A DNA stretch of 64,000 bases, taken from positions 2,404,353-2,468,352 of the forward strand of contig CM055064.1 in assembly GCA_029204045.2 (NCBI GenBank), given 5' to 3'. Numbering within the stretch: the first letter of the stretch is position 1; each line of letters begins with the position of its first letter. This DNA is from Tillandsia leiboldiana. Taxonomy: Eukaryota > Streptophyta > Magnoliopsida > Poales > Bromeliaceae. A program made the position numbers and the translations under genes. Below the pieces are notes generated by a model. The model saw nothing but the letters and a program-made list of their open reading frames with translations, ran no database searches and was not told the origin of the DNA. This document shows positions 25,045 to 36,780 of this stretch, one piece after another.

Positions 25045-25400
25045 CGGAATGAAGCAGATCAGGATGTAGATACTTCTCTACTATACTTATTTTTATTCAA
25101 TGTTGGTGGTGGGGGCCCTTTCCCTTCGTGAGGAGGGAGAGGGGAGGGGGGTGGGGGGTGGGAAGAGAGAGTACGTAGTAGGGTGGAGAGCTCAGGAAAA
25201 GGTTGGGGGGTTGTGAAGTGGGTTATGGAGGAAGGACGAATGGTGGGGAGCGCTGTGGGAGAGCCCGGTTTTTGCGGGGCGTCGCACGTCGTTTCTGTGG
25301 GTGCCCGTCTCTCGCTCCCCCTCGTTCGTTTCAGATGGTTACATATCATTTTGTCCCTCGACCACTTATTAGCTGCACCTACTCCACCACATCACTCTTG
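25045..25400 (-). promoter_or_regulatory. RALF upstream region with C-rich tract
   Basis: Read on the minus strand, a pyrimidine-rich segment (25129-25172, runs of five to six C) lies about 90-130 bp ahead of the RALF ATG. A weak TATA-like 'AATAAAAATAAG' lies nearer (25085-25096). The complementary G-runs could form a G-quadruplex. Promoter role is inferred from position. Confidence 0.35.
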
Positions 25401-28330
25401 GTCCACCGCCAAAGATTGAAGCTACTGATGTACTGACATGTGTACGTAATATATATCTGACGGTCAATTGTTCGGCGGTCTATGGCTGACATGGCGAACT
25501 AGTTCTAATCCCATGCATGGAAACTTATATGCGCAGGGGAAGACCATTTGTCCAGTTTGATGGATCTCAACCGCTGTTGAAGAAAATCTGAGGACCAGAG
25601 TTTTGAAGCACTCTTCCCGTTCATACTGATCAATATTGGGAATCAATCTTCCAATCTAATCTGAAAAAGTACTTTCTGAATCATGCAGAAATCAAATCGC
25701 TTCTATACATTTCTGCCCAGCCCCAGCCCCAGCCCAGCTCTTATAGCCCAAATGAGAAATTGCTTCTTCATGCCCTCAGCCCAAAAAAGAAAAAGAAAAA
25801 GAAAAAATGAAGTACCAGCCCAAGTGAGTTGACGAGAGCCAATTAAGATGATTTCTAGAGCTCAACTAGATTTTGTATGGCTTGATGCCATCGGAAAGTG
25901 TCTTTCCTGCAACAGATATTTTGTATAGGATTAATAATATTCTATTTCCTCAACAGCATTATTTTCGTCGGATAATTCTGAGAAGCAGTTTAGAATATTA
26001 GTATCAGGATCTGTTTCGCAATTATAGATTATAGAAAATAAAAATAAAATTTTATATTTTGTTGTAATAGATTGTTATGAATTTTTAATATTTTATCTTG
26101 TTTTTTCATGTTCGAATAAAATGATATATTTTCAATATGCAACGTTGTAAAAAAATTTAAATTTAATATAATTTAAAAATTCTAAAAGTTCTATTTAAAA
26201 AGATTATAATTTTAATTTTTTTTCTATATAATTTTATGAAGAAGATGAATGTAAAATTAGAGTATAAAAAAGAATTTTATCAAACAAATTAGAGCACATG
26301 TGCAAAGAGGAGAAAGGAGAAAGAAAAATTAGTTTAAAACATTATATGAGAAGAAAGAAAGTTGATAAGAAAAAAAAAAAAAATTGACAAGAGTGGAGGG
26401 ACAACGGGCGCAAGGAGGAGCGGGAGGGGATGAAATGCAGAAGAGGGTGAGGGGAGAAGTTGTATATAATTGATGGAAAAAAAATTTCTTCCACTCTAAT
26501 CTTTTTTTTTATTTTTTCTAAAATTATTCTGTAAAATTCATAATACCTTGTAATATTTTGTTAAGCTATCCAAACATGCTATCTAAAACAAATAATAATA
26601 GAAAAAAAAACGAGTACATGCCCTCACTATAGAGTAAGATTTGAGTTAGGCTTGAAAGGAAGCAACGCAGCTCAGATTGTAAATCTCCACTGGAACCTTG
26701 TCAATGGAATTAATTGCTTATCTTTATTGGCGCACAAGTACATGCCATTGTCCTAAGATTGCAATTACTTCTTCTCTATCATAAGACATGTGTACTCATC
26801 CGCAAATCTACTGCAAGATCCTTACAGGCATGTAATGTAATGTGTTTTGTATATAAAGGTGATATATTTATTCCCCTGATACAAAAGAAAACAAGTATTT
26901 AGAGATCGTATTTACTCATAACCTCGTTTCTTGAGTGAATATATATAGCAAAATTGTTAAGAACTAACTCCTAACTTTTCCTTCTTTTTTTTTATTTACT
27001 TTTTCTTCTTCAAATCCTCTATGAGCAATTCAAAGCAAGTCTTGGATGTCCTCTGCATGGTCTTGCTTGTATATATTCACTACTCAACTACTTCTCTGTC
27101 TACATCTCATTTAAAGAAAGGATTTTGGCAAAAAAAAAGAGTAAGTAGTCTTTGCCACCAAATAACTACTAGCAGTTAATTCTGAGAACGGGCCCTTCTC
27201 CTCTTCTGCAAGTGGTAGGGATGAGTGACTGAATAAATTTTCAATTATTATTCTCCAGTGATGAGGACAACGCATTTGCAGTTTCCATTGGCTGTAAAGC
27301 TGATCAGTGCAGTGCTGAAGATCGATCGGTAGGAGTAGTAACTCAAATCTGTTTGGCCTGGAATGCGCAGAGCTCGCGGAGAATAGTCACTTCTCTGTGG
27401 TTCTGCAGCTGAATCCAAATTCTTTTCTAGTTTGTTTGTTGAACGTTCTGAATTGTCCCCTGGAAATTACTTGATCCTAATTCGGAGAGCGTAGAGGAAC
27501 GGAGTAGAAGTTTACTACGTACACGACTAAAATCATAAACGAAAATACACATATCCAAGATAGAGATCAGTTGGGTTCAAATCAAAACCTCGTATATGTT
27601 GATTGGCGTAAAATTGGCAAGTGAAATGGAATTACCAAAGTAGCACAAAATTTGGTATGCTGAATCTAACAATAATTCATAGTTATTCTCAAAAAAAGAA
27701 AAGAAAAGAGAGAGAGAGACACTAACACACACCCACACACTAGTATATACTAGCTTTCTTATTCTCCATCCCCTCTTTTTTATGGGCATTTTAAGACAAT
27801 TCTTAGGCTATTTGTTGCCTCTATTAATTATTACTGTCACGCGCAATCTTATCTTATTATGTACGTAATTACAAGTGTTAAGATAATTTTTGAACTGTCA
27901 TCTATCAAAGTTTACCTTTTAGTTACCAAAACCAAATAATTCCAAACTGCACCCTGTGGCCATGACGCCTATCTCCACCATTTTTGTTCTACTCTCTGAC
28001 AAGGTCATAACTGTGAAAATTACACCCAAAAAAAGAGAAAATATAACCCTTAAGGAAGTACTACTCCTTGTTCATTGGCCATGTGAGCTACACATGGGGA
28101 GCTGCTGTAATCTGTTCATTATGAGCAGAGAAAGCGCCCCAAAATAGCTGGGCATATCCAAAAGCGCAATGAGCTGGTCACTTCCTTGAAGGAGAGATCC
28201 TGTATAAATAAAGTATCTTTTAGATCATGTTAGAGATTGAAACAGAGGAGGCATTAGATTTTTCCTTTTTTTTCAAAAAAAAAAGAAAAATAAAGTAAAA
28301 GTATTTATTCCTCACACAATTTAAAAAAGA
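25401..28330. other. intergenic sequence, nothing firmly recognised
   Basis: No supported gene. A CCCAG-rich short tandem lies at 25712-25738. Several short open frames have no family resemblance. Confidence 0.4.
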
Positions 28331-28334
28331 ACCG

Positions 28335-28445
28335 TATCCGGCGTATTTGGCTAAGGGTTTGATCATTGGCACTCAAAGTCTCAAATTTGAATCATAGTTG
28401 CTTCGTATTCCAAGTTAAGTTTATTTTTTATACAAAAAAAAAAAA
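28335..28445 (+). mobile_element. SINE-like element (tRNA-derived), degenerate
   Basis: 'TTTGGCTAAGGGTTTGATCATTGG' then 'ACTCAAAGTCTCAAATTTGAATCATAGTTGCTT' is collinear with the SINE-like insert at 53496-53660 ('GTGGCAAAGGACTTGGTGGTTGG', 'GAGTTCGAAACCTAGTTGCTT'). The spacing of the A-box-like and B-box-like blocks fits a tRNA-type Pol III promoter. It ends in a poly-A run (28434-28445). The B box is decayed (TTTGAATC). Confidence 0.5.
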
Positions 28446-29920
28446 GAGCGAAGCAAGTAACCTGCCACATTTTTCTCAAAAAAAAAGAAGAAAATTTTAG
28501 GAATAAAAAAAATCTTTAAATTAGGTCCCATTTGCCTATGCTTGAGTTTTCTTGTTTTGACTCAAATTGTTTTGCAATGTAGACTTCTACAAATTTGATT
28601 TCATAATGAAAAATAAAAAAATGGTAGTTGCTTTTTTTGTTTTTAAAGACAGGGTGATACACTAATTAGTATGATATCTAAATCAACTGGTACATAGCCT
28701 AACCAATTAAACAGTGATTAAATGCATATTGGGTACAGTTGTCCAAAAGATCCATTGAACTTGCAATTAAGTAAATAATATTTTTGTAATGTTGGATAGA
28801 ATCCTAGGAGTGATTAAAACAAAAAGGAGGAAATAGGAGAAACATTTATTCACTGGAAATGCATGCAATTAAGTTAATTATCAGCTTATCACTGTTAGTC
28901 TAGTTATTACATATGTTTCTAATTAATCACAAAATGTTCCTTATATATCTTTCTCCCTCATATGGTTTAATGTTATGCATGATGATATTTATATGGATTA
29001 GATAAAACAAAGGTCGATCAGAAAAGTATCTCAATCTTTTTAGGGACTTCATGCTATTTTGGTTGTGCTAATTAGATTCTGCACTGCAAAAAAGGACATC
29101 AATTATCAAACTAGATATTACATGCAAATGAAAATGTTAATGAAATAGGTCTGAGGACTAATTGTTGCCCCATAAAGTTATTCCCTGAAAATGCCTGATT
29201 TGGCTAAACCTTAAATTTTCATTTTTCAAATTAAATTCTATGCAATAAAATTGTTATTATTACTATTATAGAATGGCTACAGGGACATATAGAATTTCTG
29301 ATATTAATTGACATATATTTTGAATAACAGCAAAAAATTGTTTTGACTTGGGCTCGTGCTATAAACTAATTCACATCAATGCATGTGGTCCTTGCATATA
29401 AGAACAGTTCTAAGCATAATTATCACCAAAATAGGCATGGTATGTGACATTTATCACTTTGAATTAGGCCCCCACATTATTTAATTCAAATCACGAATCA
29501 TGAACAAATGATGCAGTATGTGATCTAGACATGTTGGACCAACATATCTTAGAAGTTGACCAAGTTCCAAGAATTAAATTTGCTAATGTTTCTAAAAATG
29601 GCCCTCTTATGAGTGAGGAAAAAAGGATTCTCCATTAATATACACTTGCAAAGAAGATGAAAGCTTCTGATCACTGCTTCCTAATTAAAATGGCTAAACA
29701 AGTGATATGAAAAAGTGGATAAACTGAGCAGGTGTTTGCAAATAGTAAAATGGGATCATATCATTCAAGATGAGTATCCACTAGATGACAACTATATATC
29801 TTTGCCAAAAAAAAATTTAAGGAAAAATAAAAAAGGAAACATTAAATGTTGCCCAACTACTTACTATCCCCCCGGCCGTATCAACATTTATGTTCATGAA
29901 TGCATAATATTTCCCCTTAC
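28446..29920. other. intergenic sequence upstream of PDF1-like gene
   Basis: AT-rich. It contains a perfect L1-box octamer TAAATGCA at 28719-28726 and a near match TAAATGTT at 29843-29850. No gene supported. Confidence 0.4.
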
Positions 29921-29925
29921 CAAGT

Positions 29926-29940
29926 TATTTATATATATAT
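29926..29940 (+). promoter_or_regulatory. TATA box candidate of the PDF1-like gene
   Basis: 'TATTTATATATATAT' lies about 120-135 bp ahead of the ATG at 30061, followed by a pyrimidine/CA-rich segment ('TCACACACTCTCACTC') suitable for a transcription start near 29955-29970. Confidence 0.45.
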
Positions 29941-30060
29941 GCATGGTCACACACTCTCACTCTACCCAGCAAAGTGAAGAAGATCAGTAGCATCTCTCTA
30001 TACCACATTTCATCTTCTCTTTTCTCATTTTTGTAGTGTGCTCTTAGGTGAGTAGTGATC

Positions 30061-30308
30061 ATGGAGAGGAGAGGGAGAGGTTTTGTGATGAGTTTTATTC
30101 TAGTGGGGTTGTTTTCTCAAAACTTGATTCCTCCTGTTATGTGTAGAAAGCTGGGGGAGTTATCTGACCAGAAGAACTACTACTCAAGCCCACACACTGG
30201 GAGTACGTGCGCCGCATTTTCTTTCTCTTCGACTCTCTCACTCTATCACTCTTCCTCTTACTCTATCTGGATTAAGTGTTTGATACATAGATAGACAAAA
30301 GAATAACT

Positions 30309-30388
<80 letters not shown>

Positions 30389-31227
30389 GTAGGACCTGTT
30401 TAACCTAACTTCTGCATTTGCAAAATGCATTTTCAAACCAAACAAATTATTTGGTATATATTTAAGTTTTATGACAAACGATAAACATACAAAATTATTA
30501 TTTCCGCAATGCTGTAATTCGATACAGGAAAAAAATTTGAATACGTTGGATACCCATATTTTGTCCCGCGCAAATACTTGCTAGGCCGATTGAAAGGCTA
30601 GCTAGCTATTAATATCCTACTATTATGGCACCTTTTTTTTTTGGCTATAAAAATCTTTTACCGTGACAATATTTTGGATGGTTTATTGTTTCCTAGATCA
30701 TGTCGTACGTTGTACCTATCCAAAAATCTCTCCATTCCGTTACACTTGTTCTTTTATTTCCCTCGAGATCATGCATATTAACACTTCTAAATTAACAGAT
30801 TATTAGTATTATATTAAAATTAATATAATAAATAAGTTCTTTCCATTTCCAATCCATAAATGTAACTTACAAATACCACGTACGGCTTACATTCATGCAG
30901 GTTCCCACGGGAGCGGCGGCGGCGGCTACTCCTCCCCGGTGAGCCACCCCACTCCGCCGGCCCCTGTCGTCGCGCCATACACCCCAACTACTCCAGTCAT
31001 CATTCCCTCCACCCCCACCATCTTCACCCCGTCCCCGTTCATCCCATTTGATCCTCATTTCCACTTTGGCACCTGCAGGTAAGTACAATAACTATCTTGT
31101 GGTGCTCTCTTAATTACCATTCTGTTATATATAGTGACGATTCTTTATTTATTGATGTTTTTAAATATAAACATCAATAGTTAATTACCGCAAAAAAAAA
31201 ACATCCTTAAATATATTTTGCTGGGAG

Positions 31228-31269
<42 letters not shown>

Positions 31270-31697
31270 AATGCATTAATTTCACCATTTTCATTAACAA
31301 ATTAATGTAGCAAATTTAGTTCTAAATGGCTCTAACATCTTATTTTATTTTTTTCAATTCTAAATAAAGCTACTGGAGGAGCCACCCGGAGGCTATCTGG
31401 GCCATCTTCGGCTACTGGCCGGGCACCGTCGGCCAGTACTTCGGTCCTGCGAGCGGCACGGCGTTCGGGACCGACGTGAGCCTGCCGGATGCGCTGGCGA
31501 ACACGCGCCACGACGGCATCGGCGCGCTCTTCCGCGAGGGCACGGCCTCGTTCCTCAACTCCATCGCCGACAGGAATTTTCCCTTCACCACCCAGCAGGT
31601 GCAGGACGCGTTCGCCGCCGCACTCTCGTCCGACGCCGCCGCCGCCGCCCAGGCCGGGCTCTTCAACCAGGCCAACGAGGGCCGCCTCAAGTTCTAG
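30061..31697 (+). CDS. PDF1: PROTODERMAL FACTOR 1-like secreted proline-rich protein
   Basis: Three exons, 30061-30202, 30901-31078 and 31370-31697, joined by GTACGT, GTAAGT and AG sites with matching phase, give 215 residues. Residues 1-28 form a signal peptide (hydrophobic 'FILVGLFS', Cys at 28). Residues 48-104 are Gly/Pro/Ser/Thr-rich ('TPPAPVVAPYTPTTPVIIPS'), a wall-type spacer. From C106 comes the conserved PDF1 domain: 'SYWRSHPEAIW', 'IFGYWPGTVG', 'LPDALANTRHDGIGALFREG', 'ASFLNSI', 'FPFTTQQVQDAFAAAL' and 'ANEGRLKF'. PDF1 proteins are extracellular, expressed in the L1 layer and epidermis, and act in cuticle/wall formation. Some family members are longer, mainly in the Pro-rich region. 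Intron 1 (30203-30900) carries a long (TA)n tract and intron 2 (31079-31369) a shorter one. The ATG at 30061 starts the signal peptide; an in-frame GTG two codons upstream is not used. Confidence 0.88.
30312..30387. repeat. (TA)n microsatellite in PDF1-like intron 1
   Basis: About 75 bp of uninterrupted TA dinucleotides within the first intron. Confidence 0.9.
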
Positions 31698-32387
31698 AAG
31701 CCAAAAAAAAAAAAAAAAAAAAAAAACATGCATGCATGTAGTGATGTTTTTTTTTTTTTTTTTTTTTTTTTTTGATCCTAGTTATTGTTTGCTCTTTTTT
31801 TTGTTGTGATTTTTATTATTAGATTATATGAGTCGTATGTTTAGTCACTAGATTTGGGGATTGGTATGTGGTTGTGTCGTTTGTCTATCGTATCTTATTA
31901 AGAATATTTTAAGATGTCTCGGTTTACATGAGAGTTTTTTACTTCGTTGAGTTTAAAATATTGTCTTCTAATTTTGAATAAAAAAAAATAAAGTGATTAC
32001 TTTTCAGCTGGGCCGAATAAAAAAAATCCGGCCCATAATTAGGCCCACTAAGAACTAACAATATTTTTATTCAAAAAAAAAAGAAGTAATTTCAAAAGAA
32101 AAAAATCTATAAATCGGAAAAAAAAAAAAACTAAGGAGATGAACGGTTTTTAGGATCTAAGATACAGCTTTTAATTAATTACGATTAATGAAAATAACGG
32201 AGAACAAATTATGATCTTATCGTTACCCAGTAATTCTTATACATAAAATACGAGCCGTTACGTTTTCGGTTAAGTTTCGACGCCTCTTCGTTCCCCTCCC
32301 ACGTCTCTTTCTCTTCTACTACTTCAAAATTATTATTATTATTTTATTTTCTCTCATCCCACAAAGCGAAATCGCCCCCTCGAATGA
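31698..32387 (+). promoter_or_regulatory. RHM upstream region and probable 5' UTR exon
   Basis: Begins with poly-A and poly-T tracts after the PDF1-like stop codon. The last about 110 bp (32275-32387) are pyrimidine-rich ('TCTTCGTTCCCCTCCCACG'), as in plant 5' UTRs, and end at a plausible donor (GAATGA|GTAAAT). The matching acceptor is at 33017-33018. The transcription start is inferred, not seen. Confidence 0.4.
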
Positions 32388-33018
32388 GTAAATCTCTCTC
32401 TCTCTCCCATCCCTATTTTTTATAAAAATTTTGCTATTTGATTTAGAGTGTTTTAGTAGTAATTTAAAGTGGAAATTTTTGGTTTTCTTTTCCTTTTTTT
32501 CCGTAGGGTTTGATTTGTTTGAAGTTACTCTGGCATTTGTTGTTTTAATTACTTCGAAATTACCCTTTTTTAATAAATATTTTGATCAAAGCCAAGTTCA
32601 GAGTGAATGAGTAGTACTAGTTCTTTACTATCCTAATACAAGTGCACGGAAATTTTCTGGAGTTTTCCTAATTCCATTTTATTTTGGTTGGTTCATTTAG
32701 TTAAAATGGGATTATTATTTCTAATCTCGCTCTGTGCTCATATAAATATACTTTTTTTTGTTAATAATTTTATTGAAATGTAGTGTGCTTACCTACAAAT
32801 TCCAAAGTAGTTTTCTCATTTCTTTATTCGTTGCAGAATAATTCCTGATCTCAGAATAATAATGTCACCTACTTTTCTCAGTTTCTGTGTTTAACTACAT
32901 CTGGAGTTACTGAATTTACTGCGCTTTGCACAGAATCAGAACTAGTGAATGATGAGAAGATGAGAAAATTAGTTCTTCAACTAAGATTACTGCTCAAATT
33001 TTGATTTGGTTATTACAG
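32388..33018 (+). other. probable 5'-UTR intron of the RHM gene
   Basis: A GTAAAT donor at 32388 and a 'GGTTATTACAG' acceptor ending at 33018 bound a T-rich stretch. A short leader exon (33019-33049) then runs to the ATG at 33050. Leader introns are common in plant housekeeping sugar-nucleotide genes; this one is inferred from splice motifs and base composition. Confidence 0.45.
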
Positions 33019-33049
33019 TACAGATTCTGAAGAAGAGTTACAAAGGGAT

Positions 33050-35430
33050 ATGGCGCGGTATAAACCGAAGAACATACTAATCACAGGGGCCGCAGGTTTC
33101 ATCGCCTCTCATGTCGCCAACCGCCTCGCCAGTAACTACCTGGAGTACAACATTGTGGTTCTGGACAAGCTCGACTACTGTTCCAACATTAAGAATCTTC
33201 TGCCCTCGCATTCCTTGCCAAACTTCAAGTTCGTCAAAGGCGATATAGTGTGCGCAGACCTAATAAACTTCATCCTCACCACCGAATCCATCGACACCGT
33301 CATGCACTTTGCTGCGCAGACCCATGTGGACAACTCCTTTGGCAATTCTTTCGAGTTCACGAAAAATAACGTTTACGGTACTCATGTTCTTCTCGAGGCC
33401 TGCAGGATGTCAGCCGGTCAGATTCGAAGGTTCATTCATGTCAGTACCGATGAAGTGTACGGTGAAACCGATGAGGATGCTCTGGTTGGGAATCATGAGG
33501 CTTCTCAGCTCCTACCTACAAATCCGTACTCTGCTTCCAAAGCCGGAGCGGAGATGCTTGTGATGGCTTACGGGAGATCGTATGGCTTACCTGTTGTGAC
33601 TACTCGCGGAAACAATGTTTACGGGCCTAATCAGTTCCCTGAGAAGCTCATTCCAAAGTTCGTACTTTTAGCAATGAGGGGGCAGCCTCTTCCGATTCAC
33701 GGAGATGGATCTAATGTTAGGAGCTATCTATACTGCGAGGATGTCGCGGAGGCTTTCGATGTCGTTCTTCACAAAGGAGAAGTCGGGCATGTTTATAATA
33801 TCGGGACGAAGAAAGAGAGGAGGGTGATTGATGTTGCTAAAGATATTTGCAAGCTTTTCTCGCGGGATCCTGATGAAGTTATTCAGTTTGTTACGAACAG
33901 GCCCTTCAATGATCAGAGATACTATTTGGATGATCAGAAACTGAAGAAACTTGGGTGGTCAGAGCGAACTACTTGGGAGGAGGGGCTGAGAAAGACTATT
34001 GAATGGTACAGAAGCAATCCTGATTGGTGGGGCGACGTTTCTGGCGCGTTACTGCCTCATCCTCGGATGTTGACGACGTCTAGGCCTTTCAATGGATCCG
34101 AGGAGATCAAGGACTTGGTTTATCAATTTACGAGTAACTACACGAGTACAGCAATCCGTAATTCAACGAACTATTCTGAAAATTCTCCTCTGAAGTTCCT
34201 TATTTACGGCAGGAGCGGATGGATAGGGGGGCATCTTGGCAAAATATGTGAGAAGAAAGGCATACCATTTGAGTATGGAAAGGGTCGTCTCGAAGAGCGA
34301 TCGCAACTCATATTAGACATTCAAAATGCGAAGCCAACACATGTCTTCAATGCAACTGGGAGACCAAATGTCGACTGGTGCGAGTCTCATAGGCCGGCGA
34401 CGATTCGAACCAATGTTATGGGTACCTTGAATCTTGCAGATGTATGCAGAGAACATGGGTTGTTGATGATGAATTACGCAACTGGGTGCATATTTGAGTA
34501 TGATGATGCGCATCCTGAAGGGTCAGGCCTTGGATTTAAAGAGGAAGACAAGCCAAACTTTACCGGATCATTTTACTCAAAGACCAAAGCAATGGTAAAT
34601 GCTGCTTTTTATTCAATTTTTTTTGAAGAATTGGTTTGGTCCCTAGGCATAAAATTGTAGAAGCTCAACAAAATTTCATTTAGGTTGCAGGACTTCAAGT
34701 TTTCGCAATCGTGTTGAACTTCATTTTCCTTTCGATTAGGTCAATCAATCTGATAGGTGATATAGTTACCATGTCATTTCAATATTATCGTGTATTAACT
34801 GTTACATCGTCATCACACCATCTCTTGATGATGTGGCGGCTAGATTAGTTGCTACCCCATTAACTATATCTTATTAATGTAATGTAATGTGTGTCCACTC
34901 CGGTAATTCCTATATCTTATCGATCTTCACTAACTACATCTGTTGACCTTTCCGCTATAATGCAGGTCGAAGATCTTTTGCAAGAATACGATAATGTGTG
35001 CACTCTTCGACTTCGAATGCCAATATCTTCAGACCTTAATAACCCGCGCAACTTCATCACGAAGATCTCTAGGTACGACAAAGTGGTAAACATCCCAAAC
35101 AGCATGACCGTCTTGGATGAACTTGTGCCCATATCAGTTGAGATGGCTAGAAGGAACTGCAGGGGCATATGGAATTTTACTAATCCCGGGGTTATTAGCC
35201 ACAATGAGATCTTAGAGTTATATAAAAGCTTCATCGATCCTAACATAACGTGGGCCAACTTTACGCTCGAAGAACAAGCTAAAGTAATCGTCGCCCCTCC
35301 AAGTAACAATGAGATGGATGCTTCAAAGTTGAAGAATGAGTTCCCTGAGGTACTATCCATCAAAGATTCATTGATCAAGTATGTTTTTGAGCCCAACAGG
35401 AAGGTCACCCCTGGTGAATTAGCTGACTGA
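33050..35430 (+). CDS. RHM1: UDP-L-rhamnose synthase (RHM type, trifunctional)
   Basis: Two coding exons, 33050-34594 and 34966-35430 (ATG|GTAAAT ... TGCAG|GTC), encode 669 residues, the same length as Arabidopsis RHM1. Residues 1 to about 370 are the UDP-glucose 4,6-dehydratase domain: NAD-binding GAAGFIA (13-19), 'STDEVYG' (132-138), and Y160-x3-K164. Residues from about 380 are the bifunctional 3,5-epimerase/4-keto-reductase domain: NADPH-binding GRSGWIGG (387-394), Y509-x3-K513, then 'MPISSDLNNPRNFITKI' and 'NEMDASKLKNEFPE' in exon 2. The cytosolic enzyme turns UDP-glucose into UDP-rhamnose for pectin (RG-I) and for flavonol glycosides. No stop or frameshift. Reading through the 371-bp intron gives a false frame ending at 34660 that lacks the end of the reductase domain. 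I assign the RHM class firmly; the number 1 is a closest-family label only. Confidence 0.95.
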
Positions 35431-36780
35431 GACTGGGGACTAACCTTGGCATCTGCACTAGTAATTTGGGTTATGACAAGCCAGGACATTCATCAAATCA
35501 CACGAATTCTGTTCGTCTAACATGTCAGCCGTAGCGAATTTATGTAATCCAACATGTCTTTGATCTGTTCTTTCACATTGTTTTGATTGTTGTTCCCTCA
35601 CTTCTTTGATCTTTAAAGGTACAGTGACATTTGGTTTGCCCAGAAATGCGCATCCTGTCGATGCGAATACGTCAACTAATCAAAATTGTGTTGGTTAGAA
35701 CATCTTAGTCCAGTGAAAGTAATGCACTGTTTTGTTGTTTTTGTATTTTGTACTGGATATCTGCCACTCTTTCTGCTTTTTTGCTGTCTAATAGAATTTT
35801 GCGTTTTCTGCAATTTACTAAGATTTCTTTACTAGTTAATTATTTCTCAATTTGGAATGTTTCAATCTTAATGCTTTGATTGTGTGTGATCTCATGAATG
35901 GAATATACAATATTCAATAAAATACTTTATTCGAGTATGTGGTGAGGGATATATAGTTTGCTTGCTTGCTAAAGATTGCTTATACGAGTAGTAGTTTTGC
36001 AGCTTATTTTTTCTTCTTGTGCTCCCTCGATCTAACTAAAATTAGCATGTTATCTGCATCATGGCCATATATGAAAAGATAGAGTGATTTATTATAATTT
36101 TTAATTAAAAATATTCAGATTACTGTGCAATCAAGTCTAAAAATTTAATTTATTTGACTAAATTTTAACATATTATTATTAATATAAAAATAATATTATA
36201 GTTTAATTATTAATATATTACCCATCACAACATGACTACATCACAACAAAACAACTATGTTTGAAAAATTATCGTGTAGTATATATTACTGATAAAATTA
36301 TAAGCCAAGAAAAAAGAAAGATCTTTCTTAAAGGTTCAAATACTAATTCAAATAAATGCGAGATGGATCTGGAATTGATCAAATTCCTAAATGTTGCCCT
36401 GAATCCATGGATCCTGGCAATGATCATTAAAAGATCCCAAACTTTTTCTTTCTTTTTTTGAAAGAAAGATATATGAAATAATTGATTTAATTAGTACATG
36501 CTTCCAATTGATTCTTAAGGCACAAAAGATGGATTGGACAAGAACTTTATCTACTTAGATACATTTGTATTCCGAGTACTCACATCTGATAAAAAATAAT
36601 CGGACTCTTCACATCTCGAAATACTGCATAGATCACTTTATTTACTGCAATTTTCTAGCAAGTCATTATGTAACACACCTAAAGGGTCACTTTGTTACAC
36701 ATAGACCCCTCTAAGAAGCCTAATTTTAAGAAAAAACAGAGAAGGGAAAGGCAGAGAGTAGAGACGTACCAAGCTGTAAT
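35431..36780. other. RHM 3' region and intergenic sequence
   Basis: The first 300-500 bp probably hold the RHM 3' UTR ('TTCAATAAAAT' near 35915 may be later than needed). The rest is AT-rich with no supported gene. Confidence 0.4.

Noticed and set aside
33050..34660. 536-residue UDP-rhamnose synthase without exon 2
   Set aside because: Reads into the intron after ATG|GTAAAT at 34594; the join to 34966 gives the full 669 residues.
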